This document shows, one piece after another, positions 17,876 through 27,077 of a stretch of 41,339 nucleotides of DNA; positions within the stretch are counted from its first letter, which is position 1; each line of letters starts with the position of its first letter. The position numbers and the translations under genes were made by a program. Below the pieces are notes generated by a model. That model was not told the DNA's origin. It was given only the letters and a program-made list of their open reading frames with translations, and did not search any database. Origin of the DNA: JBFILW01 sp041612005 (GTDB lineage: Bacteria; Gemmatimonadota; Gemmatimonadetes; Palauibacterales; Palauibacteraceae); assembly GCA_041612005.1 (NCBI GenBank), contig JBFILW010000003.1, positions 1 through 41,339 on the forward strand. Direction: 5' to 3'.

Positions 17876-18435
17876 TGAGGACGGGGTCCGTGTAGCGCGC
17901 CGCTCGACCCTCGCGGGGCGCGCGCCGGCTCGGCGTCGAGACGTGCCGCGGAGATCGTCTGACCGGATGTCGGATTGTGAAGCTGTGTCGGAAGCGTTCA
18001 GTAGCGCACACGAGCGTTCACTGCGTGGCAGGCACGACGGCGGGCAACGAAGAGTCAACGCGGTGTGGCCCTGCACCTCCAGCGAATCCCGCGCCTCGAG
18101 CTCTCGAGGGGAAGTCGACGTAACCGACGGAAAGAATTGATGGGGCGGGTGGGCCGTGCAGGAATCGAACCACCGACCACCCGATCGAAAGTCAAGGTCC
18201 AAATTCGCAATGGCCTGTTTTGTAGATGTTTACAGCGTTCCACTGGCGAACTGGGCGCCACAAGGAAACCTGGCCATCAGAACGACTTGGGCTACATGCG
18301 TGCGTGTTGGCGAACATGCCCGCGCCGCGTGACCGTACCTCTGCTGTGCCTCGCGGCCGCCCGGAGCACGCGGCCCCATGGCCTCCTCGGCCGGCGGGAG
18401 GACCCGCCACTGCTATTATTCCGCGCTCATGAGCC
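17876..18435. other. Intergenic boundary region between core operon and accessory island
   Basis: About 560 bases without a recognised protein gene. The left half is GC-rich like the core genes. A tRNA 3'-half remnant lies at 18149-18196, after which base composition becomes visibly less GC-rich. This looks like the edge of an integrated island. Confidence 0.55.
18149..18196 (-). pseudogene. tRNA 3'-half remnant (possible island attachment site)
   Basis: Read on the minus strand this is an anticodon arm (stem CTTGA/TCGGG with loop CTTTCGA), a variable segment TGGTC, a T loop GTTCGATTCC and the acceptor 3' strand ACGGCCCACC. The 3' half closely resembles bacterial tRNA-Lys. No matching D arm or 5' acceptor strand precedes it, and the T stem has two mismatches, so it is not a functional tRNA. 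A 3' tRNA fragment is what integrase-mediated insertion leaves at an island end. Confidence 0.55.
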
Positions 18436-18705
18436 ATGGCCATGAATGCCGACCGGACCATCGAGCGAATTCGAGGCCTGCGAACTCAGCTGCATGCCCT
18501 GGGCGTCGCCTCTCGAGGCCTCTTTGGCTCGCTCGCCCGCGGAGAAGAACGCGACGACAGCGATGTCGACATCCTCGTCGCCTTCAAGGGCCCGGCCCCG
18601 TTTGACCAGTACAAGGACCTCAAGCTCCTCCTCGAGGACGCTCTGGGACGGCGCGTCGAGCGCGAATTACAAGAAAAACGCGCCTTTGATTCAATTGGAG
18701 GGTAA
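18436..18705 (+). CDS. MNT-type minimal nucleotidyltransferase (antitoxin-like), possibly truncated
   Basis: A small (89-residue) nucleotidyltransferase with the MNT signature G31-S32-LARGEERDDSD43-V-D45-ILV. In MntA/HepT-type toxin-antitoxin pairs such proteins AMPylate and neutralise a HEPN RNase. The C terminus turns into unrelated AT-rich sequence (FDSIGG) and no HEPN gene follows; the next ORF begins 3 bases after the stop. It is therefore an orphan antitoxin or a cut gene left by recombination. The start could be either of two ATGs six bases apart. Confidence 0.7.
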   Translation: MAMNADRTIERIRGLRTQLHALGVASRGLFGSLARGEERDDSDVDILVAFKGPAPFDQYKDLKLLLEDALGRRVERELQEKRAFDSIGG

Positions 18706-18707
18706 GA

Positions 18708-20066
18708 ATGCCCAACAAGAGCACCGTAGCGAAGCCGGCGTGGCATAAATGGCGCTATCTGACGGTCTTCGCCGTCGCGGCAATTCTTGGAACAACTCTG
18801 GTCGTCTATTTGATCGGCACGCCCGCGCAACAGGATCAGGACAGCCCTACCGTCGCCCGTTTGGATACCGGGCCCGGGGCCTATCTGGTGGCTTGGAGGG
18901 ATGACAGGGGACAAAGCGGTGACATCGTCGGCGCCATCGTCAGTCCGCAGAGCACGACGATCAATGCGAATTTTCCTATTGCGGTCAACAATGCGGCGCA
19001 GCGCAATCCCAGCGCGGCTGCCAATTCCACCAGTCAAGAATTCCTGGTCGTCTGGGAGGATGAGCGAGCAGGTGCTGGCGCGACTGGGTCCGGATTCCCT
19101 GTTGCCAGCATTTACGGCCAGCGCGTGTCACATGATGGAAAGCTGGCCGGGGCGAACTTCGCTATATCCAGCACCGACCAGGACAATCTTTATCCCGCAG
19201 TTGCCTATTGTTCAGGTCGCAACCAATACCTGGTCGTCTGGGATGATCGGCGAAAAGTCGGCATGACCAACGATATCTACGGGCAGTTGGTTGGCCATGG
19301 CGGAAACCTCATCGGCAGCGCTTTCCCGGTATCGACGGATCCCGGTAACGAGAGCAATCCCTCGATCGCCTATAACTCCGCTGAGGATGAGTTTCTCGTT
19401 GTATGGGAGAGCTTGCCGAAGCCTGCACCCACGAGCTGGGATATCTATGGTCAGCGGGTAACTTGCGATGGCAAGTTAACCAGCAGTCAATTCCCTATCT
19501 CCAAAGCTCCCAACGTACAGGTTCGACCGGCAGTTGCCTACAACGCAGCCAGCAACAACTATCTCGTTGCGTGGGCGGATGGACGAAATCAGACAACCGC
19601 CTTGGATCATGACATCTTCGGTCAGTTGATAAGCGGCAGCCTCTCATCGGCGGGCGGAAATCTGAACGGTGGAAACTTCCCCATCAGTACCGAAAAGAAT
19701 GATCAGAACGGGCGCGTCGCCGTTGCCGCCGCTGGCGCGGGCGGGTTCCTGGTCACCTTCGGTGACGAAAGAACCAACAAATTCAAACGCGACGTTTATG
19801 CCCAACGCGTTGATATGTCCGGAAAACTTCAGGGCAGCAATTTTCCGGTGAGCAACGCGGCAGACGTACAACAATGGAGTTCCCTGGCCTATTCGGATAG
19901 TGACGCCAGCTATCTTGTCGCCTGGAGCGATTCGAGAACGCACATGAAGACGCTCAACGATATCTATGGTCAGCATGTCGGCGTTGACGGCGCCTTGCTG
20001 AAAACGACATCAACAGAAAATTTTGCTGTTAGTGTCCCCGGCATCGTCAATCCGGTGAGCCCTTGA
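18708..20066 (+). CDS. Membrane-anchored repeat protein, predicted seven-bladed beta-propeller
   Basis: A 452-residue protein with an N-terminal signal anchor (hydrophobic 17-37) and seven repeats. Each repeat follows the pattern aromatic-LVxW-x-D-x-R, then DIYGQxV, x-G-x-L and xxFPIS; the core appears as YLVAW, FLVVW, YLVVW, FLVVW, YLVAW, FLVTF and YLVAW. Seven regular units strongly suggest one closed propeller outside the membrane. GGAGG lies just before the ATG, inside the end of the MNT gene. Codon use is less GC-rich than in the metabolic genes, supporting acquisition. No catalytic residues are evident; ligand or carbohydrate binding is possible. It does not match a named family I can identify. 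Confidence 0.75.
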   Translation: MPNKSTVAKPAWHKWRYLTVFAVAAILGTTLVVYLIGTPAQQDQDSPTVARLDTGPGAYLVAWRDDRGQSGDIVGAIVSPQSTTINANFPIAVNNAAQRNPSAAANSTSQEFLVVWEDERAGAGATGSGFPVASIYGQRVSHDGKLAGANFAISSTDQDNLYPAVAYCSGRNQYLVVWDDRRKVGMTNDIYGQLVGHGGNLIGSAFPVSTDPGNESNPSIAYNSAEDEFLVVWESLPKPAPTSWDIYGQRVTCDGKLTSSQFPISKAPNVQVRPAVAYNAASNNYLVAWADGRNQTTALDHDIFGQLISGSLSSAGGNLNGGNFPISTEKNDQNGRVAVAAAGAGGFLVTFGDERTNKFKRDVYAQRVDMSGKLQGSNFPVSNAADVQQWSSLAYSDSDASYLVAWSDSRTHMKTLNDIYGQHVGVDGALLKTTSTENFAVSVPGIVNPVSP

Positions 20067-20194
20067 AGTGGCTCGAGTTGGCGTTGTTGCAGGACCTCCC
20101 TCAGTGCCCGATAGACTCGCGGCATGCATAGATCCGACTTTATCTTTCGGTGCCGGGTCCGGAACTGGCCCGGCACTTGAAGATGAAAACGGAC

Positions 20195-20261
20195 CTGCGC
20201 ATGGCAGGAGTCCAACTCGTGCTCAGGTGATCGCGGCCGATTGATGCAACAACGCCGCCGC
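20195..20261 (+). repeat. Island repeat, copy A
   Basis: Bases 20195-20250 match 37936-37991 at 49 of 56 positions without gaps, and 20232-20261 match 27078-27107 at 28 of 30. The shared core is GCGGCCGATTGATGCAAC. The left part can fold: CTGCGCATG pairs imperfectly with CGTGCTCAG. Lies between the propeller gene and the 3' end of the LRR-Roc-TIR gene. Confidence 0.75.
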
Positions 20262-20394
20262 ATCACCGTTTCTGCCGCGAATTCGCACAAACGCACACTA
20301 CCCGGGCACGCGCCACAGATCGCTCGCGACGCTGGCTCCGGATTTCGCGAGATCGCTCCTCGACCTGGTCAGGGTGAGCGGCGCGACAGCTTGC

Positions 20395-23300
20395 TCAGCG
20401 CCCCCCGACCTCTTCCGCAACCCTCCTCATGCTCGTATCAAAATCAGCATCGCGCAGGCTGACACCCGTCATCTCACGCAGATGGCTGACGATGTCGTCC
20501 ATGTTGTGGTGTAGATCCTGCAAGCGCTTGAGTTTTGGCTGCAGGCTACGCGAAGGTGTGCCTGTGTTTGTCAACCTGTTTATCTCATGGGTGAGTTTTT
20601 GTATCTCTGTCGAGAGCTTTTGTCGGGTCTCGCGTACGAATCCATCGTTGGTCAGGTACTCGTCGTCCTGATAGCAAGCGATGAAACGCCGGCCCTCGCT
20701 TCGCAGTCTGCCCAGCGATTCCAGTACCTCCTGGCCCACCCATTGGGATTGCAGGCTGTCTTTGCTCACGATGAGCAGTGTCGTCGCGGACGCGTCCATG
20801 TAACGTTTGATGCTGTCCACGATTGTTTCGCCAGGCCGAAGCTCGTTGTGGAACAGTATTGCCTCGACCTCATAGCTCGCGAGCGCTGACCGGACTTTTT
20901 CCGCCAAATCACGATCGTGCTCGTTGAATGAGATGAAGACGTTTGTCAAGACGGGCGCGTCCACGGCTTTGTCCAGCATGCCCGGCCAGAACGTCTTGAG
21001 CACCGGCGCCATGTCCACATCCAGTCCGGACGCAGGGCAGGTGAGCTTCTCGTCCCGTCCCGCCTCCCACAACGATGACAGCGAGTACCAGCGAGCATCG
21101 TCATGATCCCTACATCTGTCGCAGGGGCAGGGAATCTCGATCACCACGTTCAGGCTTCGACCGAACCGGTCGATGACATCCGTGATGTCAGCCAGAACTC
21201 GGGTTTCTGCCGCCACGCTGAGCACCCGGACCTCGACTTCGCTGCGGTCACGCAGAATCTCGACCGCAACGACTGCCGTCGGGTCCGATATGAGCAAACC
21301 ATTTGACCAGTACTGGCCATGGGTTTCGCCATTGCCCAGGGCTGAAATCAGTTGGAAGACGTGATGGCGTTCGAGGCGCTGAAAGCGATATCTGACATTC
21401 GGCCGCTTTGCCACGTCGCGCAGCAACGCAAAAGTCTTGGGCTCTGGTGGATCTGAAGGCAGATGCTGTGGAGCAATGATCTCTGGTGCGTCTCCACCCT
21501 CACGGAAGCAAACCTCCATGCCTATGAGCACCTCCGCCGCGTCGTTCGACATCAGCTCTCGAGCGCTCTCTTTGTTGATTCGACCGCGCGACTCCGGTTC
21601 GCGCCAGCCGTCGAGCTTCCTGAGGAGCCAGTCCAGCCAGCGAGGGTCGGTTGTGACGAACGACGTGCTCGTGTTCCGCGCAATCTGCCCGGTTTCGACG
21701 AGGTGGTCCGAAAACGCCATCAGCTCCGGCTGTGTCAGCCCGGCATCGACGCTGAGCCTGGTGAAAGCGGAACTGTCGAAGTTCCTTGTCTTGTCCCGCA
21801 ACTGCTCCAGCGCCATTTCGGCCCGGCGCCAGGGGAGCGGGATCATCCGCCCGGCACACGCTGCCAGCAGCGCATCGTGCTGAAGGCGGTCCTTTACCCA
21901 GCGAATCAGCCGTTTGACGTCGTCTTGCTCAGACAGGTCCAGCTCCAAAACATCGTAGTTGTAGCGTCCGCTCAGGGAGTCAATCAGCTCCACGTAGGCC
22001 GAGCTGTCGTACTGCCGTGGCAGCACGAGCAGCATGGGACTGTCGTTGCTTGCCTCTCTGAGCCGGTCGAGCATGTCCGCAAGCGGATTTCCCTCCGACT
22101 CCGGGCTGCTGGACGTCAATCCAGTCATTTCCGAAAGCAGAATGACGTAGGGAGCAGATGGCGTGAGTACGAAGCGTTCGCGAGTTGATCCGTCCAGGAA
22201 CGGGAGTTGCCAGATGGAGAGGGTGAGTGGCAGTCCGGAATCGAGACAAATATTCAGGTGTTCCTTGTCAGCGGCATACTTGCCCAGGAGCAGCTCTCCG
22301 AATCCGCTTTTTCCCTGGGCGGAACCTATGGCGACGAGCTTCATCTTCAGGTTGGGGACTCGACCTGGCTGAACGTGCTTGAGGAACTCTCTAACACGTG
22401 TGACGTCGTCAGCGAGATCCGGAGGAAGGTTCAGAAGCGGGTTCTCCGCAACCGAGAGCCGGACCAGGTTCTCGGCTCCAGCCAACCAGCGTGGAAGCTC
22501 CTCGATTTGATTGCCGTCGAGAACCAGGGTTTGCAGTGCGGCAAGGGAACGAAGCTCATCGGGCAGGCAGGTCAGCCCGTTGTGCGCGAGATCGAGCTCG
22601 ATGAGCTCCGCATAGTTACCTAGAAAGGACGGAAGACTCTCCAGCTTGTTGCCGGAGAGATTCAGCTTGGTCAGGCGCAGCGAGGCGAAGCTGTCGGGAA
22701 GCTGTGTGATTCGGTTGTTGCTGGCCGAAAGCTCACGCAGGCTTTCGATTGTACCCAATCCATCTGGGAAACCGGCGAGCCGGTTGTGGCTGGCGTCCAG
22801 CTTGACGAGGTTACTCAAGGCGCCAGACGCTTCCGGGAGTCGGTTCAGCTCGTTTCCCTGAACGTGCAGCTCCGTTAGTTGCTCGAGATTGCACAGTTCC
22901 TCGGGTAGCGAATCGAGATGGTTGTTTGCGAGACGCAGCTCTTTCAGATTCGACGAAGCCAAGGCGAATCGGGGCACCTCCTTCAATCCGCAATCACTCA
23001 GGCGGAGGATCTCGAGACCATCTGCGCCTCTCGGCGGGAACGACTCGACAGGATTACCCGACGCCGTGAAATCGTGCAGCGTCCCGGACCTCACAAGCTC
23101 AATGGGCAGTTCCGTCAGCCTGTTGCGTGCGACGTTGAGAGACTCGAGCGCCGGCGATGCACAGAGCCAGGCCGGCAACCTGGAAAGCTTGTTCCCGGCG
23201 AGCGAGACAGAGCGCACGTGGAGGGCATTACCCGGCTCACCGAGCTCTTCTATCTGATTGTCGTTTAGGTCGAGCGATTCGAGTGCAGGCCACGACGCGC

Positions 23301-23868
23301 CCGCTAGATCGAACCGCGAGAATTCGTTCGATGAGAGATCGAGCCGCTCGAGCGCCTTCCAGGACTCTTTCCCCGTCACGAGCTCGCCCACCTGATTGTG
23401 GGCCGCGTTCAGGACGCGCAGTTCCGGCTGATCGGCAACCGCTTGCGGGATGCTCTTCAGCCTGTTGTCGCTGACGTTCAGCTCGAAAAGCGAGTTCCGA
23501 TAGAAGAGCGCATCCGGCAACGTTTCCAGAAGATTCCTCGTGAGGTAGAGAAAGCGCAGGTTGGCCAGCTCGCAGATTTCACATCCCACCGATTTCAGCG
23601 AGTTTCCGCTTGCATTCAGGTAAACGAGTTGAGGCAGTCGTCCGAAGATACCGAGCTCCAGCGAATCGAAGCCCGAGAGCTCGAGCTTCACGAGGTTCAC
23701 GAACTCATCGATGTGATCTAGAAACGCTTCCAGGTTGTCCCGATAGAGAGCCAGCGCGATGAATTCGCGGGGGTCGTCTTCCGACGCATCGAAGTAACGC
23801 CAACGCGTGGACTTTACCGCGTACGGGTCACTCACCTTCGCCAGGCCATCGTTCCCAGCCTCGGTCAT
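20395..23868 (-). CDS. LRR - Roc-like GTPase - TIR protein (predicted immune receptor)
   Basis: A giant 1157-residue protein. About 18-19 leucine-rich repeats (LxxLxLSxNxLxxLP type) span residues 55-490. They lead into a Roc/COR-like region: a P-loop-like GSAQGKS near 515-521, one residue shorter than the Ras-type loop, then a helical COR-like region to about 900 containing a CPCDRC cysteine cluster near 914. The C-terminal TIR domain (977-1075) starts VFISFNEHDRD and has a Glu in SQWVGQE at about 1047 at the position of the NADase glutamate. A coiled segment ends the protein. I prefer ATG 23868; an upstream in-frame ATG at 23907 adds 13 residues without a ribosome-binding site. Bacterial TIR proteins with sensor repeats commonly act in abortive anti-phage defence through NAD depletion; that role is inferred. 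Confidence 0.85.
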   Translation of the reverse strand: MTEAGNDGLAKVSDPYAVKSTRWRYFDASEDDPREFIALALYRDNLEAFLDHIDEFVNLVKLELSGFDSLELGIFGRLPQLVYLNASGNSLKSVGCEICELANLRFLYLTRNLLETLPDALFYRNSLFELNVSDNRLKSIPQAVADQPELRVLNAAHNQVGELVTGKESWKALERLDLSSNEFSRFDLAGASWPALESLDLNDNQIEELGEPGNALHVRSVSLAGNKLSRLPAWLCASPALESLNVARNRLTELPIELVRSGTLHDFTASGNPVESFPPRGADGLEILRLSDCGLKEVPRFALASSNLKELRLANNHLDSLPEELCNLEQLTELHVQGNELNRLPEASGALSNLVKLDASHNRLAGFPDGLGTIESLRELSASNNRITQLPDSFASLRLTKLNLSGNKLESLPSFLGNYAELIELDLAHNGLTCLPDELRSLAALQTLVLDGNQIEELPRWLAGAENLVRLSVAENPLLNLPPDLADDVTRVREFLKHVQPGRVPNLKMKLVAIGSAQGKSGFGELLLGKYAADKEHLNICLDSGLPLTLSIWQLPFLDGSTRERFVLTPSAPYVILLSEMTGLTSSSPESEGNPLADMLDRLREASNDSPMLLVLPRQYDSSAYVELIDSLSGRYNYDVLELDLSEQDDVKRLIRWVKDRLQHDALLAACAGRMIPLPWRRAEMALEQLRDKTRNFDSSAFTRLSVDAGLTQPELMAFSDHLVETGQIARNTSTSFVTTDPRWLDWLLRKLDGWREPESRGRINKESARELMSNDAAEVLIGMEVCFREGGDAPEIIAPQHLPSDPPEPKTFALLRDVAKRPNVRYRFQRLERHHVFQLISALGNGETHGQYWSNGLLISDPTAVVAVEILRDRSEVEVRVLSVAAETRVLADITDVIDRFGRSLNVVIEIPCPCDRCRDHDDARWYSLSSLWEAGRDEKLTCPASGLDVDMAPVLKTFWPGMLDKAVDAPVLTNVFISFNEHDRDLAEKVRSALASYEVEAILFHNELRPGETIVDSIKRYMDASATTLLIVSKDSLQSQWVGQEVLESLGRLRSEGRRFIACYQDDEYLTNDGFVRETRQKLSTEIQKLTHEINRLTNTGTPSRSLQPKLKRLQDLHHNMDDIVSHLREMTGVSLRDADFDTSMRRVAEEVGGR

Positions 23869-24553
23869 GGCTCGCTCTTGGATGATCCGGAAGCAAGAGG
23901 ATAACATCGACCAGCGATTGCGAAGCCGATCTGTAGCCGGAATTCCAGCAACAGGCGTGCGGCGCTCCGCTCATTCTTCTGCAATAAACAGGACCGGCAG
24001 GACGAGCAACCGCTCTCTTTGCCGTGCGGCTCCGGTATCGGGAGGTGGCGAAATGATTGTCAGCTCTGCGAGGACTCGCGTGGCGCGGAGCAGATCGACC
24101 CACGCTGACGCAGCGACGGCGCCTTGACTCACGCTGTCGGGACGCGTTGTTCCGTTTTTCGGGCTCGACACAGGGGCCCCCGCCGCCTCCCCCGTTCAGG
24201 CGGATCAACCCAACACGATGCGTTCCGACCTTGGCATCCCGAGCGCCGACATCCAGTCGAGTACCGGGCTCTTCACCAGGACTTCAATTCGCGGGCGCTC
24301 GAGCTCACGCGATGCGAGCTTCATTCCCACCAGCGCCTTGAATCTCGAGACGGCGTTCTCCGCAAGGCTCTGCCGGGTCACGCCACTCGACGTGCGCCAC
24401 GGATACCGGCCCTCTATAGAGTAAGCAGCTATTGGCGAATGAAAATCTACGGACAAAGCTCGCCAGTAGCCGACGTGAAACTGCTTTCTTGTGCACGCAT
24501 AATGTACCAGTTGCATGCGGCAAGAAACTGGCTCGGCCGTGCAAGGAGGGGCA
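23869..24553. other. Intergenic, no gene recognised
   Basis: Nearly 700 bases upstream of two divergent genes. It is of mixed composition and holds no convincing ORF. The segment near 24226-24252 (GGCATCCCGAGCGC) resembles sequence at 27066-27080 next to repeat copy C, hinting at shuffled island DNA. A perfect AAGGAGG ribosome-binding site for the downstream methyltransferase is at 24543-24549. Confidence 0.4.
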
Positions 24554-25439
24554 ATGAGCGGGAAAAGCTTCACCGAAATGGAACGCGAAGGATGGCAGCG
24601 TAATGCTGCAGACTATGATGACTTTGTCCTCCCTCTCACCGACCCTGGTATCGCGCCTCTTCTTGATAGCCTCGGCCCTCTCACGGGGCGCAAAGTTCTT
24701 GAGCTCGCGTCGGGCTCGGGGCATTTAGCAGCGGCGGTTGTGGCCCGAGGTGCGACCATGGTGGGAATTGATGTGGCTTCAAAGATGGTCGAATTGGCCC
24801 GCGAGAATGTGCCTTCCGGCACAGAGTTTCTTGTGGGTGACGCCGAAGCACTGGATTTCGAGGACAGCAGCTTCGATGCAGTGACATGCAGCTTTGGCTT
24901 TCTGCACTTCGCGGAGCCCGAACGCGTTTTCCATCAAGTCGTCAGAGCGCTCAAACCAGGTGGCCGGTTATTCTTCACAGTTTGGCAAGAACCGGACGAG
25001 GGAAATGAATTTCTTGGGCTGGTGCTCAGTACAGTTCAATAGCACGCGAACCTTGATGTTGACCTGCCTCCCGCGCCGCCGATGTTTGCATTGGCTCACC
25101 CAGAAACTGCGAAAAGAATGTTGAGTCAGTCCGGGTTTGTCGATGTGGGCGTACAAGACCTACCCATCGAGGTTTCGGTGGATAGTGGCCCGACTCCGCT
25201 TGAGTTCTTGTTGAATGGCGCGGTGCGCGGACGAATGCTGTACGACCTACAAACACCCGACATCACTGCGCGCAAGCCCGACTAGTGTAAACGCTTGGTG
25301 TCTGCAACGACTGCCGGGCCTCGTCTTCGCAGGGAAAGAGGACGCACGCTACCCCATCATCCTCGAGAATGTTGCAGTACGCGTTGAAGAACACATAGTG
25401 CTCCATCTGCCGTACCTCCAGATGCCCTCGCAAGACTGA
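24554..25439 (+). pseudogene. Class I SAM-dependent methyltransferase interrupted by in-frame amber stop
   Basis: A UbiE/Methyltransf_11-type enzyme. The first 162 codons contain motif I (VLELASGSGHLA), the acidic end of strand 2 (GIDVASKM), motif II (GDAEALDFEDSSFDAVTCSFG) and motif III (ALKPGGRLFFTVW). A TAG at 25040-25042 then stops the frame. Translation resumed after the TAG in the same frame continues as an expected methyltransferase C-terminal part (PPAPPMFALAHPE, then MLSQSGFVDVGVQDLPIEV) to a stop at 25285. The last 50 residues typical of the family appear to continue in another frame to 25439 (ending LHLPYLQMPSQD). At least one nonsense change and probably a frameshift are present, so the gene is most likely inactive. 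Confidence 0.75.
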
Positions 25440-25459
25440 TGCGAGAAAGGAGATGAATA

Positions 25460-26701
25460 GTGAAGACTATCAACGCTTTTTCCGTGGCTGTTGGCATGTG
25501 TTTGCTGCTAATCGGCCCCACGCCGACCGCCGCGCGCCCGGACACCACCGCTCGTGGATACGACCGCCCGCCGGGGGGCGGCGTACAACGCGGCCACGAC
25601 CGGGTCTCGAGCAACCGGCACCACAACCGACGTGCCATCATTCGTGTGCCGGGAGATTTCGAAACGATTGGCGCAGCCATCGAAGGCGCTCCGGACCGCG
25701 CGACGATATTCATTCGCCCGGGCGCCCACGTGCTTCTGGAGACGCTGCGCGTCGACGGCAAGCGCCTACGGATCATGGGCTCCCGGGTAGCCAGGACCGA
25801 GCTCATATCGCCGAGCCTCGATGTCGGGATTTTTCACTACACCAACGGCGGAGGCGGCGAGCTAAAGAACCTTCATCTGATCGGGGGTGCGTACGGGGTC
25901 GGCGCCAACCCGGGCGAGCGTCGAGCCTCTGCCTTGCCGTCAGCCCTCAAGGTCGAGAACCTTTCCATCTCCGGGGGCTTCCGAGGCGTCTACGGAGCAT
26001 TCTCGAGCCTCTCCATGAAAAACGTCTCGGTGCATCATACAAAGTGGAACGGTGTTTCACTAACCTACCTTGCCCAAGACACGACCTTGACCGATATGCA
26101 GATATACGAATCTTTGGCCGTCGGCCTCTGGATTGACAACAGCGGTCCGGGCGACGTCACTATCGGAGGTCATTTTCATCACAATGCGTTCGCTGGCGTT
26201 CAGGTTAGCGGGAACAACGGAGACGTCCACTTCTTATTCACGGTAGCCGACAACAACGGTCTGTTTGGTGTATTGCTCATCGACGTGAGCGCTCAGATGG
26301 CGCTTAGCAGTTTGTCGGATCAGCGTGACGCACCGCCCGTGCACTCTCCCCCCGGGCCCAACGATGTCTGTGAGGGTGCCGGACTGGCCGTGACCGGGGG
26401 CTCGGTGGTGTTCGTTTCGGGAACACTGTTCCGGGACAACTGCCTCGGCCTTGGCACCGTGGATTCTACCGTGACGGTTAACAACAGCAGCTTCAACTCC
26501 ACCGATCTTCAGTTGGGGGAATCGATTGCAGTCTTCAACAGTGCCTTGTTACCTCAACTCTTCGGTGCGCCCCTGGACCAGGGTGGAGGTGCGAACGTCT
26601 GCGGATACCTCCTGGGGTCACCGGGTGAAATCCAGGTCCCTTGTGGTGAGTTTATCGAGGGCCCGCCGCAGCCACCCGAGATGGTCGGAGGATTGGAGTA
26701 G
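25460..26701 (+). CDS. Secreted right-handed beta-helix protein
   Basis: A 413-residue protein starting at a GTG eight bases after AAGGAG, with a Sec signal peptide (residues 5-25, ending TAAR). The mature part opens with IIRVPGDFETIGAAIEGAPDRATIFIRPG, the usual N-terminal cap of pectin-lyase-like beta helices. It continues with short coils: LKNLHLIGG, LKVENLSISGG, LSMKNVSVHHTKWNGVSL, TLTDMQIYESLAVGLWI, VTIGGHFHHNAFAGVQV. No polysaccharide lyase active site can be assigned. It lies between two broken methyltransferase genes in the island. Role unknown; surface or extracellular carbohydrate interaction is a guess. Confidence 0.75.
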   Translation: MKTINAFSVAVGMCLLLIGPTPTAARPDTTARGYDRPPGGGVQRGHDRVSSNRHHNRRAIIRVPGDFETIGAAIEGAPDRATIFIRPGAHVLLETLRVDGKRLRIMGSRVARTELISPSLDVGIFHYTNGGGGELKNLHLIGGAYGVGANPGERRASALPSALKVENLSISGGFRGVYGAFSSLSMKNVSVHHTKWNGVSLTYLAQDTTLTDMQIYESLAVGLWIDNSGPGDVTIGGHFHHNAFAGVQVSGNNGDVHFLFTVADNNGLFGVLLIDVSAQMALSSLSDQRDAPPVHSPPGPNDVCEGAGLAVTGGSVVFVSGTLFRDNCLGLGTVDSTVTVNNSSFNSTDLQLGESIAVFNSALLPQLFGAPLDQGGGANVCGYLLGSPGEIQVPCGEFIEGPPQPPEMVGGLE

Positions 26702-26722
26702 CACGGGTACGGCCTTCGACTT

Positions 26723-26986
26723 GTGTGCTACCTCATGCCATCCGGCTACGTCGTCGGACTTGTCTTGGATGCCGGCATGCTTGGCGTGGCGAAGCGTCGA
26801 GCAGATGAAGAGGAACTCACCGTCGACTGGCGCCAGGGCGACGTCCAGGAGATGCCTTTCGAATCCAACGAGTTCGACGTCGTGCTCTGGTGCCAGGGCC
26901 CACAGTTCTGTCCTGACAAGCAAGGGGCACTTCGAGAGACTTGCCGAGTCCTTCGGGCAGACGGACGCCCGATCAGGCGTTGTTGA
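26723..26986 (+). pseudogene. Methyltransferase fragment (middle of a UbiE-like domain)
   Basis: Only the central part of a class I methyltransferase is present: strand 2 and following (VVGLVLDAGMLGVAKRR), the motif II region VDWRQGDVQEMPFESNEFDVVLWCQGPQF and the start of motif III (RETCRVLRADGR). The glycine-rich motif I is missing at the 5' end and the C-terminal half is lost, replaced by unrelated sequence. It is a different family member from the broken methyltransferase at 24554. A truncated remnant, not expected to be functional. Confidence 0.7.
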
Positions 26987-27077
26987 TTTTGCGGACACCA
27001 GCGAAGCCGTGGTTGCCGTCTTCTCGGGTCGGGACGGAGCAACCCCGCAGAACTCGCTCCGATATGGGCATCCCGAG

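Noticed and set aside
18149..18230. Intact tRNA gene on the minus strand
   Set aside because: No D arm or 5' acceptor strand can be found and the T stem is mismatched.
25040..25042. Pyrrolysine-coding TAG
   Set aside because: The family has no known Pyl requirement, no pyl genes are seen, and a probable frameshift follows, so inactivation is simpler.
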